Positions 17,477 to 27,142 of a stretch of DNA of 64,000 nt are shown here, piece after piece. The position numbers were made by a program, and so were the translations under genes. The DNA is from Halomonas qaidamensis (GTDB lineage: Bacteria > Pseudomonadota > Gammaproteobacteria > Pseudomonadales > Halomonadaceae). The notes under the pieces were generated by a model that was not told the origin of the DNA, searched no databases, and was given only the letters and a program-made list of their open reading frames with translations. Numbering within the stretch: position 1 is the stretch's first letter; every line of letters begins with the position of its first letter. The stretch spans positions 3,286,001 to 3,350,000 of the forward strand of contig NZ_CP080627.1 in the NCBI RefSeq assembly GCF_025917315.1. Direction: 5' to 3'.

Positions 17477-19153
17477 TTAGTTTGATTGGCCGTGGCGACG
17501 GCTTTGCACCACCACAAAGCGGCTAGCAACAAAGGCTTGGTTACATAAAGAGGCATTCGCCGCTGGATTACCGCCAGTGGCGTGAAAGTCACTGAAAGCA
17601 GCCGACTGGTTGACGAATATGCCCCCGTCCAGGTTCAGAGAAAGCGGAGCGGCCACATCCATCGCCAGCTCTTCAAGCTGGTCGGCCACGGCCTCATCGG
17701 TGGTGTAGGCTCCGAGGGTGATTGCGCCCTTTTCGCGAATCACCTCACGCGCCAGTTCGATGCTATGCGCGGTGCTGTCGGTTGCGACGATAAAGCTTAT
17801 CGGGCCAAAGCGCTCCTCACTATAGGCAGCCTTTTGCGCTGCATCCACCTTGAGGATAAGCGGCGTGTGAATGCGGGCGTCAGAGTATTGGGCGTGTTTT
17901 CGTGACTCGCTATCCAGGACTATTTCGCCCAAACCACGGCACTCATCAATCCGTGCTTGCGTGTCTACTGACTGCAGGGCACCTAACACCGTGCAGGCGC
18001 GGTCATTGTCACTCAGAAACGCCTGAACAGCTTTCGCAAGCGCTGCCGCCACGTCGTCAAAACTGACATGGCCATCCGCTGTGGCAATACCGCTCTTGGG
18101 CACATAAATCGCTTGAGGGGTCGTACACATCTGACCAGAATAAAGGCTCAGCGAGAAAGCCAGGTTCGCCGTGACCGCTTTAAGGTTATCTAGGCTGTCA
18201 ATAATCACCGTATTGATACCGGCTTTCTCGGCAAATACCTGAGCCTGAGTGGCGTTCTGTATCAGCCAGTCACCGAAGGCATTAGAACCAGTGAAGTCGA
18301 TCAGTTTGACCGCAGGATCAAGCGCCAGCGTTTTGGTCAGCGGGGCATCTGACGTATCGGGTACCAAACTCACCAGGCAGGGGTCAAAGCCTGCTTCTTC
18401 CAACACTTCCTGTGCAACGCGGGTGGTCATCGCTACTGGCAGAATAGCGCCGGGGTGCGGTTTAAGCATCACCGGGTTGCCGGTTGCCAAACTGGCGAAC
18501 AGCCCAGGATAAGTATTCCAAGTGGGGAAAGTTGAACAGGCCACCACCAACGAGATACCCCGCGGCACAATGTGGAAACGCTTATCCATGACAATGGGAT
18601 CATGCTTGCCTTGGGGCTTAACCCACTGTGCGGTAGCAGGAATCTGCGCCATCGCTTGCCAGGCATAGGCCACGGCTTCAAGGCCGCGATCCTGAGCATG
18701 CGGCCCACCTGCCTGAAACGCCATCAACGGCCCCTGACCACTAGTATGCATCACCGCCTGGGCGATCTCCGGACTCATGGCATTAAGGCGCGACAGAATT
18801 TCCAGACAGACACCCACACGTGCTTGCACCCCAGCCTCCCGCCAATCACGCATTGCCACTTGCATGGCCGCTATCAGTTCGTCGGGGTTTGGCTGCTCAT
18901 AATTAATGCCAAGCTCGAAGCCATAAGGTGATATTTCACCACCCACTTGCTGTGTACTGCCCACACTATTAAGTGTAAATGGCTGATTAAGCAGTGCCTC
19001 GAAGTTAGCAGGGGCCGCTTTAACAGCATCTTCGGAGTATTTGCGCATGCTTTCTGGATAAGGCGTCCAGAAAGTACGGCTGGCAATTGCTTCGACGGCC
19101 TGCTCTAGGGTCTGGCGATGAGAATTGAACATCTGCTGCGCTGATTGCGTCAT
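17477..19153 (-). CDS. paaN: Phenylacetate degradation protein PaaN, type 2 (aldehyde dehydrogenase family)
   Basis: A 558-residue aldehyde dehydrogenase-superfamily protein of the PaaN2 type, which has no hotdog hydratase domain. Visible motifs: [20 protein letters not shown] (about 203-222, Rossmann entry), [13 protein letters not shown] and [17 protein letters not shown], where the Cys is the likely nucleophile. The ATG at 19153 is chosen because AGGAG sits seven bases upstream; an in-frame GTG at 19168 overlaps that site. Since full-length PaaZ is also present, this protein may oxidise a different aldehyde or CoA-aldehyde made in the pathway. Operon with paaY, divergent from paaF. Confidence 0.88.
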   Translation of the reverse strand: MTQSAQQMFNSHRQTLEQAVEAIASRTFWTPYPESMRKYSEDAVKAAPANFEALLNQPFTLNSVGSTQQVGGEISPYGFELGINYEQPNPDELIAAMQVAMRDWREAGVQARVGVCLEILSRLNAMSPEIAQAVMHTSGQGPLMAFQAGGPHAQDRGLEAVAYAWQAMAQIPATAQWVKPQGKHDPIVMDKRFHIVPRGISLVVACSTFPTWNTYPGLFASLATGNPVMLKPHPGAILPVAMTTRVAQEVLEEAGFDPCLVSLVPDTSDAPLTKTLALDPAVKLIDFTGSNAFGDWLIQNATQAQVFAEKAGINTVIIDSLDNLKAVTANLAFSLSLYSGQMCTTPQAIYVPKSGIATADGHVSFDDVAAALAKAVQAFLSDNDRACTVLGALQSVDTQARIDECRGLGEIVLDSESRKHAQYSDARIHTPLILKVDAAQKAAYSEERFGPISFIVATDSTAHSIELAREVIREKGAITLGAYTTDEAVADQLEELAMDVAAPLSLNLDGGIFVNQSAAFSDFHATGGNPAANASLCNQAFVASRFVVVQSRRHGQSN

Positions 19154-19521
19154 GGGGCGCTCCTGCACTCACTTATTTTTTTGATACGTTATAGGCAAGA
19201 AGACTATCTTTCCCGTAACAAAACATCAAACGCTTTCCCTGGCACCGCTTGTTTAACAATTAGCCCACCACGATCAATAAACTCGATATACACGGGCTAA
19301 AGATCACTTTTCGAGCCAATTTTCCACCTTTCATACCATGGTCTAATAACTAACATTCCCCCGCTATAAATACATACAAACCGTTGTTAACAAGACATAA
19401 ATCATCAAAAATGCTGATAAGCGACACACTAATAACAATCAAACAATATTGATGTGTATCAAAATAAATCTATACTCGGCAGATATTCATCCTGTGCGCC
19501 ACAGGCCGAACTGAGGTAACA
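19154..19521. other. Divergent paaN/paaF promoter region, 368 bases
   Basis: AT-rich regulatory region. It carries the paaF promoter (listed separately) and, near 19421-19434, GCGACACACTAATA, which resembles the left arm of the inverted repeat at the paaA promoter (GTGACACACAAAAATA). No coding sequence is supported. Confidence 0.7.
19449..19476 (+). promoter_or_regulatory. paaF promoter with perfect FNR/Anr-type box over the -35 element
   Basis: TTGATGTGTATCAA (19449-19462) matches the FNR/Anr consensus TTGAT-N4-ATCAA exactly. The same bases give a -35 element TTGATG, with TATACT as the -10 at 19471-19476 after a 16-base spacer. A regulator bound there would block polymerase. The paaA promoter uses the same spacing and the same -10. 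Confidence 0.6.
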
Positions 19522-20295
19522 ATGCCCACTACTCTAAAAATAACTCCGCCCCTGGAAGGCGTTTTATGCATTACGCTGAATCGCCCTGAAGCACTGAATG
19601 CGCTGAATACCCAGCTGCTTGGCGAACTCGCCGACACCCTGAACAGCGCCGATTGTGATGACAACGTTCGCGCCGTGGTGATCACCGGCAGTGCGAAAGC
19701 ATTCGCCGCTGGTGCGGATATTAATGAAATGGCTGAGCGCGACCTAGTCGGCATGTTGGAAGATCCTCGCCAGCACCACTGGGCCACCATTACGCGTTTT
19801 CGCAAACCAATCATTGCTGCCGTTAACGGCTACGCCTTGGGCGGTGGCTGCGAGCTAGCCATGCATGCCGACATCATTATTGCCGGTGAAAGTGCCCTGT
19901 TCGGCCAGCCGGAAATCAACCTGGGCATCATGCCCGGTGCTGGTGGTACCCAGCGTCTGCTTAGAGCGGTGGGTAAATCACTGGCTACCCAAATGGTGCT
20001 AACTGGCGAGCCCATTTCTGCTCGCCGCGCCCTTGAAGCAGGCCTGATTAGCGAGATTACCCAGCCCGAATTAACCCTTGAGCGCGCCATGGCCATTGCA
20101 ACGCGCATTGCCGCCAAGGCACCGCTGGCCGTGCGCTTGGCGCGGGAATCGCTACACAAGGCGATGGATACCGACCTAGCCACTGGCCTGCGCTTTGAAC
20201 GCCATGCGTTCACCTTATTGGCGGGCACTGCCGACCGCAAAGAGGGCATTCGCGCTTTCCAAGAAAAACGACCTGCCACTTTTCAAGGGCACTGA
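19522..20295 (+). CDS. paaF: 2,3-dehydroadipyl-CoA hydratase PaaF (enoyl-CoA hydratase)
   Basis: Crotonase-fold enzyme of 257 residues that hydrates 2,3-dehydroadipyl-CoA in the lower phenylacetate pathway. Crotonase signatures are all present: CITLNRPEALNALN (about 14-27), the oxyanion-hole segments AFAAGADINEMA (62-73) and NGYALGGGCELAMHADIIIA (about 104-123), and both catalytic Glu regions, including FGQPEINLGIMPGAGGTQRL. First gene of a tightly packed paaFGHIJ run (gaps of 16 and 1 bases, then overlaps) with paaK just behind. The ATG follows GAGGTAAC. Confidence 0.93.
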   Translation: MPTTLKITPPLEGVLCITLNRPEALNALNTQLLGELADTLNSADCDDNVRAVVITGSAKAFAAGADINEMAERDLVGMLEDPRQHHWATITRFRKPIIAAVNGYALGGGCELAMHADIIIAGESALFGQPEINLGIMPGAGGTQRLLRAVGKSLATQMVLTGEPISARRALEAGLISEITQPELTLERAMAIATRIAAKAPLAVRLARESLHKAMDTDLATGLRFERHAFTLLAGTADRKEGIRAFQEKRPATFQGH

Positions 20296-20311
20296 CACAA
20301 GGATATTACCC

Positions 20312-21103
20312 ATGAGCCAAGCGCCCCTGCTTTACACCGTGGAAGATGGCGTCGCCTGTATCACGCTGAACCGCCCCGATAGCCTGAACAGCTTCAACAC
20401 TGAAATGCATGCCGAGATGCGTAAGGCGCTAAAAGCCGTGCGTCAGGACTCAAGCGTTCGCGCCTTGTTACTGACCGGCAACGGCCGAGGCTTCTGCGCC
20501 GGTCAGGATCTTTCCGACCGAAGCGTCGCGCCCGGCGAGCAAGCCCCCGACCTCGGCGAGTCGCTTGAGAAACGCTACAACCCTATGCTGCGCGCCCTTA
20601 AAGATATGCCGTTCCCGACTATTTGTGCGGTGAACGGCGTGGCCGCAGGTGCCGGAGCCAACATCGCCCTGGCCTGCGACATCGTATTGGCCGCTCGTTC
20701 GGCAAGCTTTATTCAGGCCTTCTGTAAGATCGGCTTGATCCCAGACTCCGGCGGCACCTGGACACTGCCTAACTTAGTCGGCATGGCGCGGGCCAAGGGC
20801 CTGGCAATGCTTGGCGACAAGCTTACCGCCGAGACCGCCGAACAGTGGGGCATGATCTGGCGCTGCGTCGATGATGGGGTGCTTCAGGAAGAAGCCATGA
20901 ATATGGCTCGCCACTTGGCAACTCAACCAACGCGCGGCTTGGCGCTTATCAAACGTGCCCTGCACGCCAGCAGCGATAACAGCTTCAACGAGCAGCTCGA
21001 CCTGGAACGCGACCTACAGCGCCTTGCCGGACGCACGGAAGATTACCGCGAAGGCGTCAGCGCTTTTATCGAGAAACGTCGCCCCACCTTCAAGGGAGAG
21101 TGA
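20312..21103 (+). CDS. paaG: 1,2-epoxyphenylacetyl-CoA isomerase PaaG
   Basis: Crotonase-fold isomerase, 263 residues, that converts ring-1,2-epoxyphenylacetyl-CoA into the seven-membered oxepin-CoA. It carries CITLNRPDSLNSFNTEMHAEM, FCAGQDLSDRSV, NGVAAGAGANIALACDIVLA and FCKIGLIPDSGGTW; the Asp in the last motif matches the PaaG catalytic Asp rather than the Glu of hydratases. The start at 20312 follows a GGATATTACC leader; the frame is open further upstream into paaF but without a good start. One base separates it from paaH. Confidence 0.93.
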   Translation: MSQAPLLYTVEDGVACITLNRPDSLNSFNTEMHAEMRKALKAVRQDSSVRALLLTGNGRGFCAGQDLSDRSVAPGEQAPDLGESLEKRYNPMLRALKDMPFPTICAVNGVAAGAGANIALACDIVLAARSASFIQAFCKIGLIPDSGGTWTLPNLVGMARAKGLAMLGDKLTAETAEQWGMIWRCVDDGVLQEEAMNMARHLATQPTRGLALIKRALHASSDNSFNEQLDLERDLQRLAGRTEDYREGVSAFIEKRRPTFKGE

Positions 21104-21104
21104 T

Positions 21105-22640
21105 ATGTCAGCCCTTCCAACGTCTGCCGTTATTGGTGTGATTGGCGCAGGTGCCATGGGCGCCGGTATTGCTCAGGTTGCCGCCCAGGCTGGCCACTCG
21201 GTCATTCTTCATGACAATCAACCCGGCGCTGCCAAAGCGGGCATTGATAACATTCGCCGTCAGCTGGAAAAGCGTGTTGCCAAGGGCAAGATGATCCAAG
21301 GGGATGTGGATAACATTATTGCTCGCCTACAACCTGCCGATGCTATCGATGCCTTGGCCGACAGTCATTTGGTTATTGAAGCTATTGTCGAAAACCTTGA
21401 GATCAAACGTCAGGTGTTCGCCCAGCTAGAAGCCTTGTGTTCGCCGGACACCTTGCTCGCCAGCAACACTTCGTCACTGTCGATCACTTCTATTGCTGCG
21501 AATCTTGAGCGTCCTGAGCGCATGGCGGGGCTGCACTTCTTTAACCCCGCACCGGTCATGAAGCTGGTGGAAGTGGTATCTGGCCTAGCCACCACCACCG
21601 ACGTTGCCGAAACCCTTTATGACACCGCCGTTGCCTGGGGCAAGGTCGCGGTGCACGCCAGCTCCACCCCTGGGTTCATTGTTAATCGCGTGGCACGGCC
21701 ATTCTATGCCGAAGGCCTACGCCTGTTGCAGGAAGGTGCTAGCGATGCCGCCACTATCGATGCATTGCTGCGTCAAGCCGGTGGGTTCCGCATGGGGCCT
21801 TTCGAGCTGATGGATCTGATCGGTCATGACGTTAACTACGCGGTGACCCGCTCGGTGTTTGACGCCTACTACGGCGATACCCGTTTCGAGCCCTCCTTAG
21901 TACAGCAAGCGTTGGTTGAAGCCGGGCGCCTGGGACGTAAGTCTGGCAAGGGCTTCTTTGACTACGCTGAAAGCGCTGCTAAGCCACAGCCTACGTTTGC
22001 CGAACCAGCAAATATGGAGCTACCAGCACTTGTCGTACAGGGTGCCAACAGCACTCTCGCGCCACTGCTTGAACGCGCTCAAGAAGCTGGTCTCAATGTG
22101 GTGTACCGCGAATCGCTACAGCAAGACGGCTCCCCTCGCCTATACCTAGGCGACCTGGTACTGGCCATCAGCGACGGGCGTTGCGCCGCCGAACGTGCGG
22201 TCAATGAAGGGCTCGATGCTCTGGTACTGTTCGATCTATGCCTGGACTACCGCAACGCTAGCGCCATCGCGCTTGCTGCCAGTCACACGGTATCGCCCGA
22301 GGCCCGCCAACTTGCAACGGCGTTCTTCCAGCATATGGGAATGGACGTGGCCTGGCTAACCGATACCCCGGGGCTGGTGGTACTGCGCACCGTAGCCATG
22401 CTCGCCAATGAAGCTGCCGATGCCGTACTGCAAGGTGTTTGCAGCGCCCAGGATGGCGACCTGGCCATGCAAGCTGGCGTCAACTACCCACGCGGCCCCT
22501 TGGCCTGGGCAGATTCACTGGGTCTACCCTTCGTTCACCGCACCCTTACGCATCTACAGCAGAGTTACGGCGAAGAGCGTTATCGCAGCTCGTTCCTGCT
22601 GCGTCGCAACGCCCTGAGCGAGGAAAGCTTTCATGAGTGA
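21105..22640 (+). CDS. paaH: 3-hydroxyadipyl-CoA dehydrogenase PaaH
   Basis: NAD-dependent 3-hydroxyacyl-CoA dehydrogenase of 511 residues. The Rossmann motif GVIGAGAMGAGIAQVAAQAG lies near residue 9, followed by the catalytic stretch LHFFNPAPVMKLVEVV (about 143-158, catalytic His) and a first C-terminal helical domain (FIVNRVARPFYAEGLRLL). A second, duplicated C-terminal domain (PGLVVLRTVAMLANEAADAV) explains the long chain and is usual for PaaH. The AGGGAGAG site lies inside the end of paaG. It overlaps paaI by eight bases. Confidence 0.93.
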   Translation: MSALPTSAVIGVIGAGAMGAGIAQVAAQAGHSVILHDNQPGAAKAGIDNIRRQLEKRVAKGKMIQGDVDNIIARLQPADAIDALADSHLVIEAIVENLEIKRQVFAQLEALCSPDTLLASNTSSLSITSIAANLERPERMAGLHFFNPAPVMKLVEVVSGLATTTDVAETLYDTAVAWGKVAVHASSTPGFIVNRVARPFYAEGLRLLQEGASDAATIDALLRQAGGFRMGPFELMDLIGHDVNYAVTRSVFDAYYGDTRFEPSLVQQALVEAGRLGRKSGKGFFDYAESAAKPQPTFAEPANMELPALVVQGANSTLAPLLERAQEAGLNVVYRESLQQDGSPRLYLGDLVLAISDGRCAAERAVNEGLDALVLFDLCLDYRNASAIALAASHTVSPEARQLATAFFQHMGMDVAWLTDTPGLVVLRTVAMLANEAADAVLQGVCSAQDGDLAMQAGVNYPRGPLAWADSLGLPFVHRTLTHLQQSYGEERYRSSFLLRRNALSEESFHE

Positions 22641-23115
22641 TTCCCAACTGACCCCACAGCAGCTGGCGGAAGCCTGTGCCGAGGCAATGTTTGCCCGTGA
22701 CCATGCCAGCCAAGGGTTAGGCATGCGCATAACCCGTGTCGCCCCCGGCTTTGCAGAACTGACCATGACCGTGCGCCAGGATATGGTGCAGGGTCACGGC
22801 AACTGCCATGGTGGGTTTCTGTTTGCCCTGGCCGATTCCGCCTTTGCGTTTGCCTGCAACAGCTACGATGAGGCCACGGTAGCCTCAGGCTGCAGCATCG
22901 ACTACCTCGGCCCTGGCCAGCTAGGCGACGAACTGACCGCCACCGCCGAAGAGCGCAGCCGCCGTGGGCGCACCGGTATTTATGACATCACGCTGCGCAA
23001 TCAGCACGGCGATACCGTTGCCTTGTTCCGCGGGCGTTCCTACAAAATTCGCGGCAGCGTACGCCGCTTGGAAGATACTGACGCAGAAAATACTGCTGCT
23101 GGAGATACCCAATGA
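22633..23115 (+). CDS. paaI: Hydroxyphenylacetyl-CoA thioesterase PaaI
   Basis: Hotdog-fold thioesterase of 160 residues that hydrolyses non-productive hydroxyphenylacetyl-CoA esters and so spares CoA. The catalytic segment [20 protein letters not shown] (about 57-76) contains the HGG and the Asp of PaaI enzymes. The C-terminus has an extra polar tail after RGSVRR that carries no known domain. It overlaps both neighbours (8 bases with paaH, ATGA with paaJ), so the operon is translationally coupled here. Confidence 0.92.
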   Translation: MSDSQLTPQQLAEACAEAMFARDHASQGLGMRITRVAPGFAELTMTVRQDMVQGHGNCHGGFLFALADSAFAFACNSYDEATVASGCSIDYLGPGQLGDELTATAEERSRRGRTGIYDITLRNQHGDTVALFRGRSYKIRGSVRRLEDTDAENTAAGDTQ

Positions 23116-24317
23116 AAGACGCGCTGATTATTGATGCCATTCGCACCCCAATAGGTCGCTACGGCGGCGCGCTTTCGAGTATGCGTGCCGATGACCTGGG
23201 GGCCATTCCCATGCGCACCCTGATGGAACGCAATCCAGGCGTCGACTGGTCGCTGATCGACGACATCTTTTACGGCTGCGCCAACCAGGCGGGCGAAGAC
23301 AACCGCAACGTAGCGCGTATGTCTGCACTGCTTGCCGGGCTTCCGGTCGAGGTGCCCGGCACTACCATTAACCGCCTTTGTGGTTCAGGCATGGATGCGA
23401 TCGGCAACGCCGCCCGCACCATCAAGACCGGCGAAGCAGGACTAATGATCGCCGGCGGGGTGGAATCAATGTCTCGCGCGCCTTTTGTGATGGGTAAGGC
23501 CGAACAAGCCTTCTCACGCCAAGCCGATATTTTCGACACCACCATCGGCTGGCGCTTTATCAACCGCGCCATGAAAGCTCAGTTTGGCGTGGACTCCATG
23601 CCCGAAACCGCTGAAAACGTGGCTGAACAATTTGGCATTTCCCGGGAAGACCAGGACGCCTTCGCCCTACGCAGCCAGCAGCGCACCGCCGCCGCTATCG
23701 AGGCTGGCCGCCTTGCTGAAGAGATCATTCCTGTCGAAATACCCCGCCGTAAACAAGACCCACTGGTGGTGGATACCGATGAGCACCCGCGTGCCAATAC
23801 GACCGCCGAGCAGCTCGCCAAGCTTCCCACGCCCTTCCGCGACGGCGGCAGCGTGACAGCGGGAAATGCTTCTGGGGTTAACGATGGTGCCTGTGCGCTA
23901 CTGATGGCTTCTGCCGAGCAGGCTGAACGTTTCGGCCTCAAGGCTCGCGCTCGTGTGGTAGGCATGGCCACCGCCGGGGTGGAGCCGCGCATTATGGGGT
24001 TTGGCCCCTCTCCCGCTACCCGTAAAGTACTCGCCCAAACTGGGCTTACCCTTGACCAAATGGACGTTATCGAACTTAACGAAGCCTTCGCGGCTCAGGC
24101 CTTGGCAGTCATGCGCGACCTGGGACTTAGCGATGATGCCGAACACGTTAATCCCAATGGGGGCGCCATTGCACTCGGCCACCCGCTGGGTATGAGCGGC
24201 GCTCGGTTGGTCACCACGGCACTGCATGAGCTCGAACGTCGGCAAGGACGCTTTGCGCTATGCACCATGTGTATCGGTGTCGGACAGGGCATTGCTCTGA
24301 TCATCGAGCGCTTATAA
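23112..24317 (+). CDS. paaJ: 3-oxoadipyl-CoA/3-oxo-5,6-dehydrosuberyl-CoA thiolase PaaJ
   Basis: Thiolase of 401 residues that cleaves 3-oxo-5,6-dehydrosuberyl-CoA and 3-oxoadipyl-CoA to acetyl-CoA and shorter products. It has the nucleophilic Cys in [12 protein letters not shown] (near residue 90), [10 protein letters not shown] with the catalytic His (near 357) and [14 protein letters not shown] with the second Cys (near 387). Length is typical for the PcaF/PaaJ family. The end of the overlapping paaF-J block lies here; paaK follows after 96 bases without a clear terminator. Confidence 0.93.
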   Translation: MKDALIIDAIRTPIGRYGGALSSMRADDLGAIPMRTLMERNPGVDWSLIDDIFYGCANQAGEDNRNVARMSALLAGLPVEVPGTTINRLCGSGMDAIGNAARTIKTGEAGLMIAGGVESMSRAPFVMGKAEQAFSRQADIFDTTIGWRFINRAMKAQFGVDSMPETAENVAEQFGISREDQDAFALRSQQRTAAAIEAGRLAEEIIPVEIPRRKQDPLVVDTDEHPRANTTAEQLAKLPTPFRDGGSVTAGNASGVNDGACALLMASAEQAERFGLKARARVVGMATAGVEPRIMGFGPSPATRKVLAQTGLTLDQMDVIELNEAFAAQALAVMRDLGLSDDAEHVNPNGGAIALGHPLGMSGARLVTTALHELERRQGRFALCTMCIGVGQGIALIIERL

Positions 24318-24413
24318 GCCCATTATTCAAACCATTAGCCAAATCGTTACCCTGACCATGGCTTGCTCATAAAACGTTAGCCCAATAACAATTTGCTTGA
24401 CCGGAGACTCCTG

Positions 24414-25727
24414 ATGAATCAGCCCGCTACGCGTATCGACACTGCGACTCTCGACCCCTTGGAAACCGCCAGCGTCGACGAGCTGCGCGCCACTCAGGTC
24501 AAGCGCCTGAAGTGGAGCCTAAAGCACGCTTACGACAACGTGCCGTTCTATCGCCAGTCTTTCGACAAGGCTGGGGTGCATCCCGACGATATCCACACGC
24601 TGGCAGATCTCGCCAAGCTGCCGTTTACCACCAAGGCTGATTTGCGCGACAACTACCCGTTTGGCATGTTGGCCACGCCGATGAGTGAGATTGTTCGCAT
24701 CCATGCCTCCAGCGGCACTACCGGCCAACCCACGGTGGTGGGCTACACCCAGAAGGATATTGATGTGTGGTCCGATGTGGTGGCGCGATCGATCCGCGCC
24801 GCTGGCGGTAGCCGCAACGACAAGGTGCATGTGGCATATGGCTACGGCCTGTTCACTGGCGGACTGGGCGCGCACTACGGTGCCGAGCGTCTGGGCTGCG
24901 CGGTCATCCCCATGTCGGGCGGCCAGACTGAGAAACAGGTTCAGCTGATCCGTGATTTCCAGCCAGACATCATCATGGTCACGCCGTCTTATATGCTCAA
25001 TATCGCCGACGAGATGGAGCGCCAAGGTATCGACCCGCGCACGCTGCCCCTGCGGACCGGCATTTTCGGTGCAGAACCCTGGACCGACAGCATGCGCACG
25101 GCCCTAGAACAACGCTTGGGCATCGACGCCCTCGATATTTATGGCCTCTCTGAAGTAATGGGGCCCGGCGTAGGCATGGAGTGTCTGGAAACCAAAGATG
25201 GCCCGACCATCTGGGAAGACCATTTCTACCCCGAGATCATCGACCCAGTCAGTGGGGAGGTGCTACCCGACGGCGAATATGGCGAGCTGGTGTTCACTAC
25301 CCTAACCAAAGAAGGCCTGCCGGTGATTCGCTACCGCACCCGCGACCTGACCCGCCTGCTGCCGGGCACCGCGCGCCCTATGCGCCGCATCGACAAGATC
25401 ACTGGCCGCAGCGACGACATGCTGATCATTCGCGGCGTGAATGTGTTCCCCACCCAGATCGAAGAGCAACTGCTCAAAATTGCGACGCTTTCGCCCCACT
25501 ACGAGATCGAAGTTAGCCGCCAAGGCAATATGGACATGGTACGTGTGCGTGTCGAGGCGAGCCATCATGACATCGCCCGTGATCCAGTAGCCTGTGAGCA
25601 AGCAGCAAAACAGCTGCAGCATGCCATTAAGACGTACATTGGCATTAGCACCCAGGTTGAAGTGTGTCAGGTAGAGAGCGTGATGCGTTCGCTGGGTAAG
25701 GCCAGGCGCGTCAAGGACCTTCGCTAA
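24414..25727 (+). CDS. paaK: Phenylacetate-CoA ligase PaaK
   Basis: AMP-forming ligase of 437 residues that activates phenylacetate to phenylacetyl-CoA. The phosphate loop is HASSGTTGQPTVVGY (about 95-109). FGAEPWTDSMR and DIYGLSEVMGPGVGME follow, the last with the adenine-contact Tyr. GRSDDMLIIRGVNVFPTQIE marks the hinge to the C-terminal lid, and a Lys (GKARRV) near the end completes the acyl-adenylate site. The ATG at 24414 follows CGGAGACTCC; an upstream in-frame ATG at 24393 lacks a site. A strong terminator follows the gene. Confidence 0.94.
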   Translation: MNQPATRIDTATLDPLETASVDELRATQVKRLKWSLKHAYDNVPFYRQSFDKAGVHPDDIHTLADLAKLPFTTKADLRDNYPFGMLATPMSEIVRIHASSGTTGQPTVVGYTQKDIDVWSDVVARSIRAAGGSRNDKVHVAYGYGLFTGGLGAHYGAERLGCAVIPMSGGQTEKQVQLIRDFQPDIIMVTPSYMLNIADEMERQGIDPRTLPLRTGIFGAEPWTDSMRTALEQRLGIDALDIYGLSEVMGPGVGMECLETKDGPTIWEDHFYPEIIDPVSGEVLPDGEYGELVFTTLTKEGLPVIRYRTRDLTRLLPGTARPMRRIDKITGRSDDMLIIRGVNVFPTQIEEQLLKIATLSPHYEIEVSRQGNMDMVRVRVEASHHDIARDPVACEQAAKQLQHAIKTYIGISTQVEVCQVESVMRSLGKARRVKDLR

Positions 25728-25785
25728 TTCACTCCTTAGCGCCTTAGCCGGCTGGTTTAGCCATACACTGAGACGTTAGAACGAC

Positions 25786-25817
25786 GCCCTTGCAGGCAAC
25801 CCTGCAAGGGCCTTTTT
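25786..25817 (+). terminator. Intrinsic terminator after paaK
   Basis: An 11-bp perfect stem GCCCTTGCAGG/CCTGCAAGGGC with a 4-base loop is followed by CTTTTT. This separates the paaF-K operon from paaABCDE. Confidence 0.9.
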
Positions 25818-25934
25818 ATACCCACACAGCCAACTTTGATAATAAAAAACGCCACATTAAGAATCACTTATGTTGAGCCACTTTTCCTTTATAAACCAAC
25901 CACATTGGCTTTATCCGTAATCACAAAGTCTTAA

Positions 25935-25983
25935 AGTGACACACAAAAATACTTGTTGATAAAATATTTTGTGTCACTATACT
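25935..25983 (+). promoter_or_regulatory. paaA promoter with large inverted repeat, candidate PaaX operator
   Basis: AGTGACACACAAAAATA (25935-25951) and TATTTTGTGTCACT (25965-25978) form an inverted repeat interrupted by two extra bases in the left arm. A -35 TTGATA (25956-25961) and -10 TATACT (25978-25983) lie inside it with a 16-base spacer, so a protein bound to both arms would cover the promoter. PaaX is the obvious candidate. Confidence 0.6.
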
Positions 25984-26034
25984 TTAAACAAGATAAGTCA
26001 AATCCCCTGATAGTCCGACGCCGCGGAGGTCTCT

Positions 26035-27021
26035 ATGTACGCGCAGCTCGTTGAAACCGGTTCTAAAAAACTTAAAACGCTTGATGAGATGGGTCCTGAG
26101 GAACGCCAGTTCCAGGAGCGCATCAATGATGAAATCAAAATTGAACCTAAGAATTGGATGCCGGATGCCTACCGCAAGACACTGATCCGTCAGATCTCGC
26201 AACACGCACACTCCGAGATCGTCGGTATGCTGCCGGAAGGTAACTGGCTGACACGTGCGCCGACCCTTAAGCGCAAGCTGCAATTGATGGCCAAGATTCA
26301 GGATGAAGCGGGTCACGGCCTATACCTTTATAGCGCCATGGAAACCCTGGGCGCCGACCGCGACGAAGAGATCGACAAGCTTCATGACGGGCGCGCCAAG
26401 TACTCCAGCATCTTCAACTACCCAACGCTCAACTGGGCAGACATGGGTACGGTCGGCTGGTTAGTTGATGGCGCAGCCATCGTTAATCAGGTACCGCTAC
26501 AGCGCACCTCATATGGCCCTTACGCGCGCGCGATGATTCGTGTGTGCAAAGAAGAGAGCTTTCACCAGCGCCAGGGTTATCAGATTCTGTTGACCATGAT
26601 GCAAGAAGGCACTGATGACCAAAAAGCGATGGTGCAGGACTCGATTAATCGCTTCTGGTGGCCTGCACTAATGATGTTTGGCCCGTCCGACGAGAACTCC
26701 CCCAACAGCGCCCAGTCGATGGCCTGGAAGATTAAGCGCCACAGCAACGATGAACTGCGCCAGCGCTTTCTCGACCAAACCGTACCGCAGCTAGAGCTGC
26801 TCGGCTGCACCGCACCCGACCCGGATCTCAAATATAACGAAGAGACCGGCCACTACGAGTTTGGCGAAATCGACTGGCAGGAATTCTTTGATGTGGTTAA
26901 AGGCAACGGACCTTGCAACCGCGAGCGTATCGAAGCACGCCGTAGCGCTATTGATAACGGTGCCTGGGTACGTGAAGCCGCCGTGGCTCATGCCGCCAAG
27001 CGTCAACGCAAAGCTGCCTAA
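26035..27021 (+). CDS. paaA: 1,2-phenylacetyl-CoA epoxidase, catalytic subunit PaaA
   Basis: Di-iron oxygenase subunit of 328 residues that inserts one oxygen atom into the ring of phenylacetyl-CoA. Ferritin-like helices carry the iron ligands: [17 protein letters not shown] (about 89-105) and [16 protein letters not shown] (about 170-185) supply two ExxH-type motifs. It starts the paaABCDE operon behind its own promoter. The stretch between it and paaB contains tandem repeats and a hairpin, which may change how much downstream mRNA is made. Confidence 0.95.
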   Translation: MYAQLVETGSKKLKTLDEMGPEERQFQERINDEIKIEPKNWMPDAYRKTLIRQISQHAHSEIVGMLPEGNWLTRAPTLKRKLQLMAKIQDEAGHGLYLYSAMETLGADRDEEIDKLHDGRAKYSSIFNYPTLNWADMGTVGWLVDGAAIVNQVPLQRTSYGPYARAMIRVCKEESFHQRQGYQILLTMMQEGTDDQKAMVQDSINRFWWPALMMFGPSDENSPNSAQSMAWKIKRHSNDELRQRFLDQTVPQLELLGCTAPDPDLKYNEETGHYEFGEIDWQEFFDVVKGNGPCNRERIEARRSAIDNGAWVREAAVAHAAKRQRKAA

Positions 27022-27034
27022 CACCCACCGCTGA

Positions 27035-27090
27035 TTTTAAACCTGGCTTTTAAAATCTGGTTTTTAAAATCTGGCTTTTAAAATTTAAAA
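27035..27090. repeat. 13-14-bp tandem repeat, about four copies, after paaA
   Basis: Units of TTTTAAAATCTGG(C/T) repeat with the first copy one base shorter and the last diverged (TTTTAAAATTTAAAAC). They start 13 bases after the paaA stop. Confidence 0.8.
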
Positions 27091-27097
27091 CAATAGA

Positions 27098-27118
27098 GAG
27101 CCCCACGTTACGGGGCTC
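27098..27118 (+). promoter_or_regulatory. Hairpin between paaA and paaB
   Basis: GAGCCCC/GGGGCTC, a 7-bp GC-rich stem with a 7-base loop and no T-run, lies 24 bases before paaB. It may be an attenuator or an mRNA-stability element that raises paaA over paaBCDE. Confidence 0.55.
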
Positions 27119-27142
27119 CTCTGACCACTTGAGGTTTCTCTC

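Larger units (their letters stand above)
25728..26034. other. paaK-paaA intergenic region, 307 bases
   Basis: Holds the terminator of the paaF-K operon and the promoter and operator of paaA. No coding sequence is supported. Confidence 0.75.
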
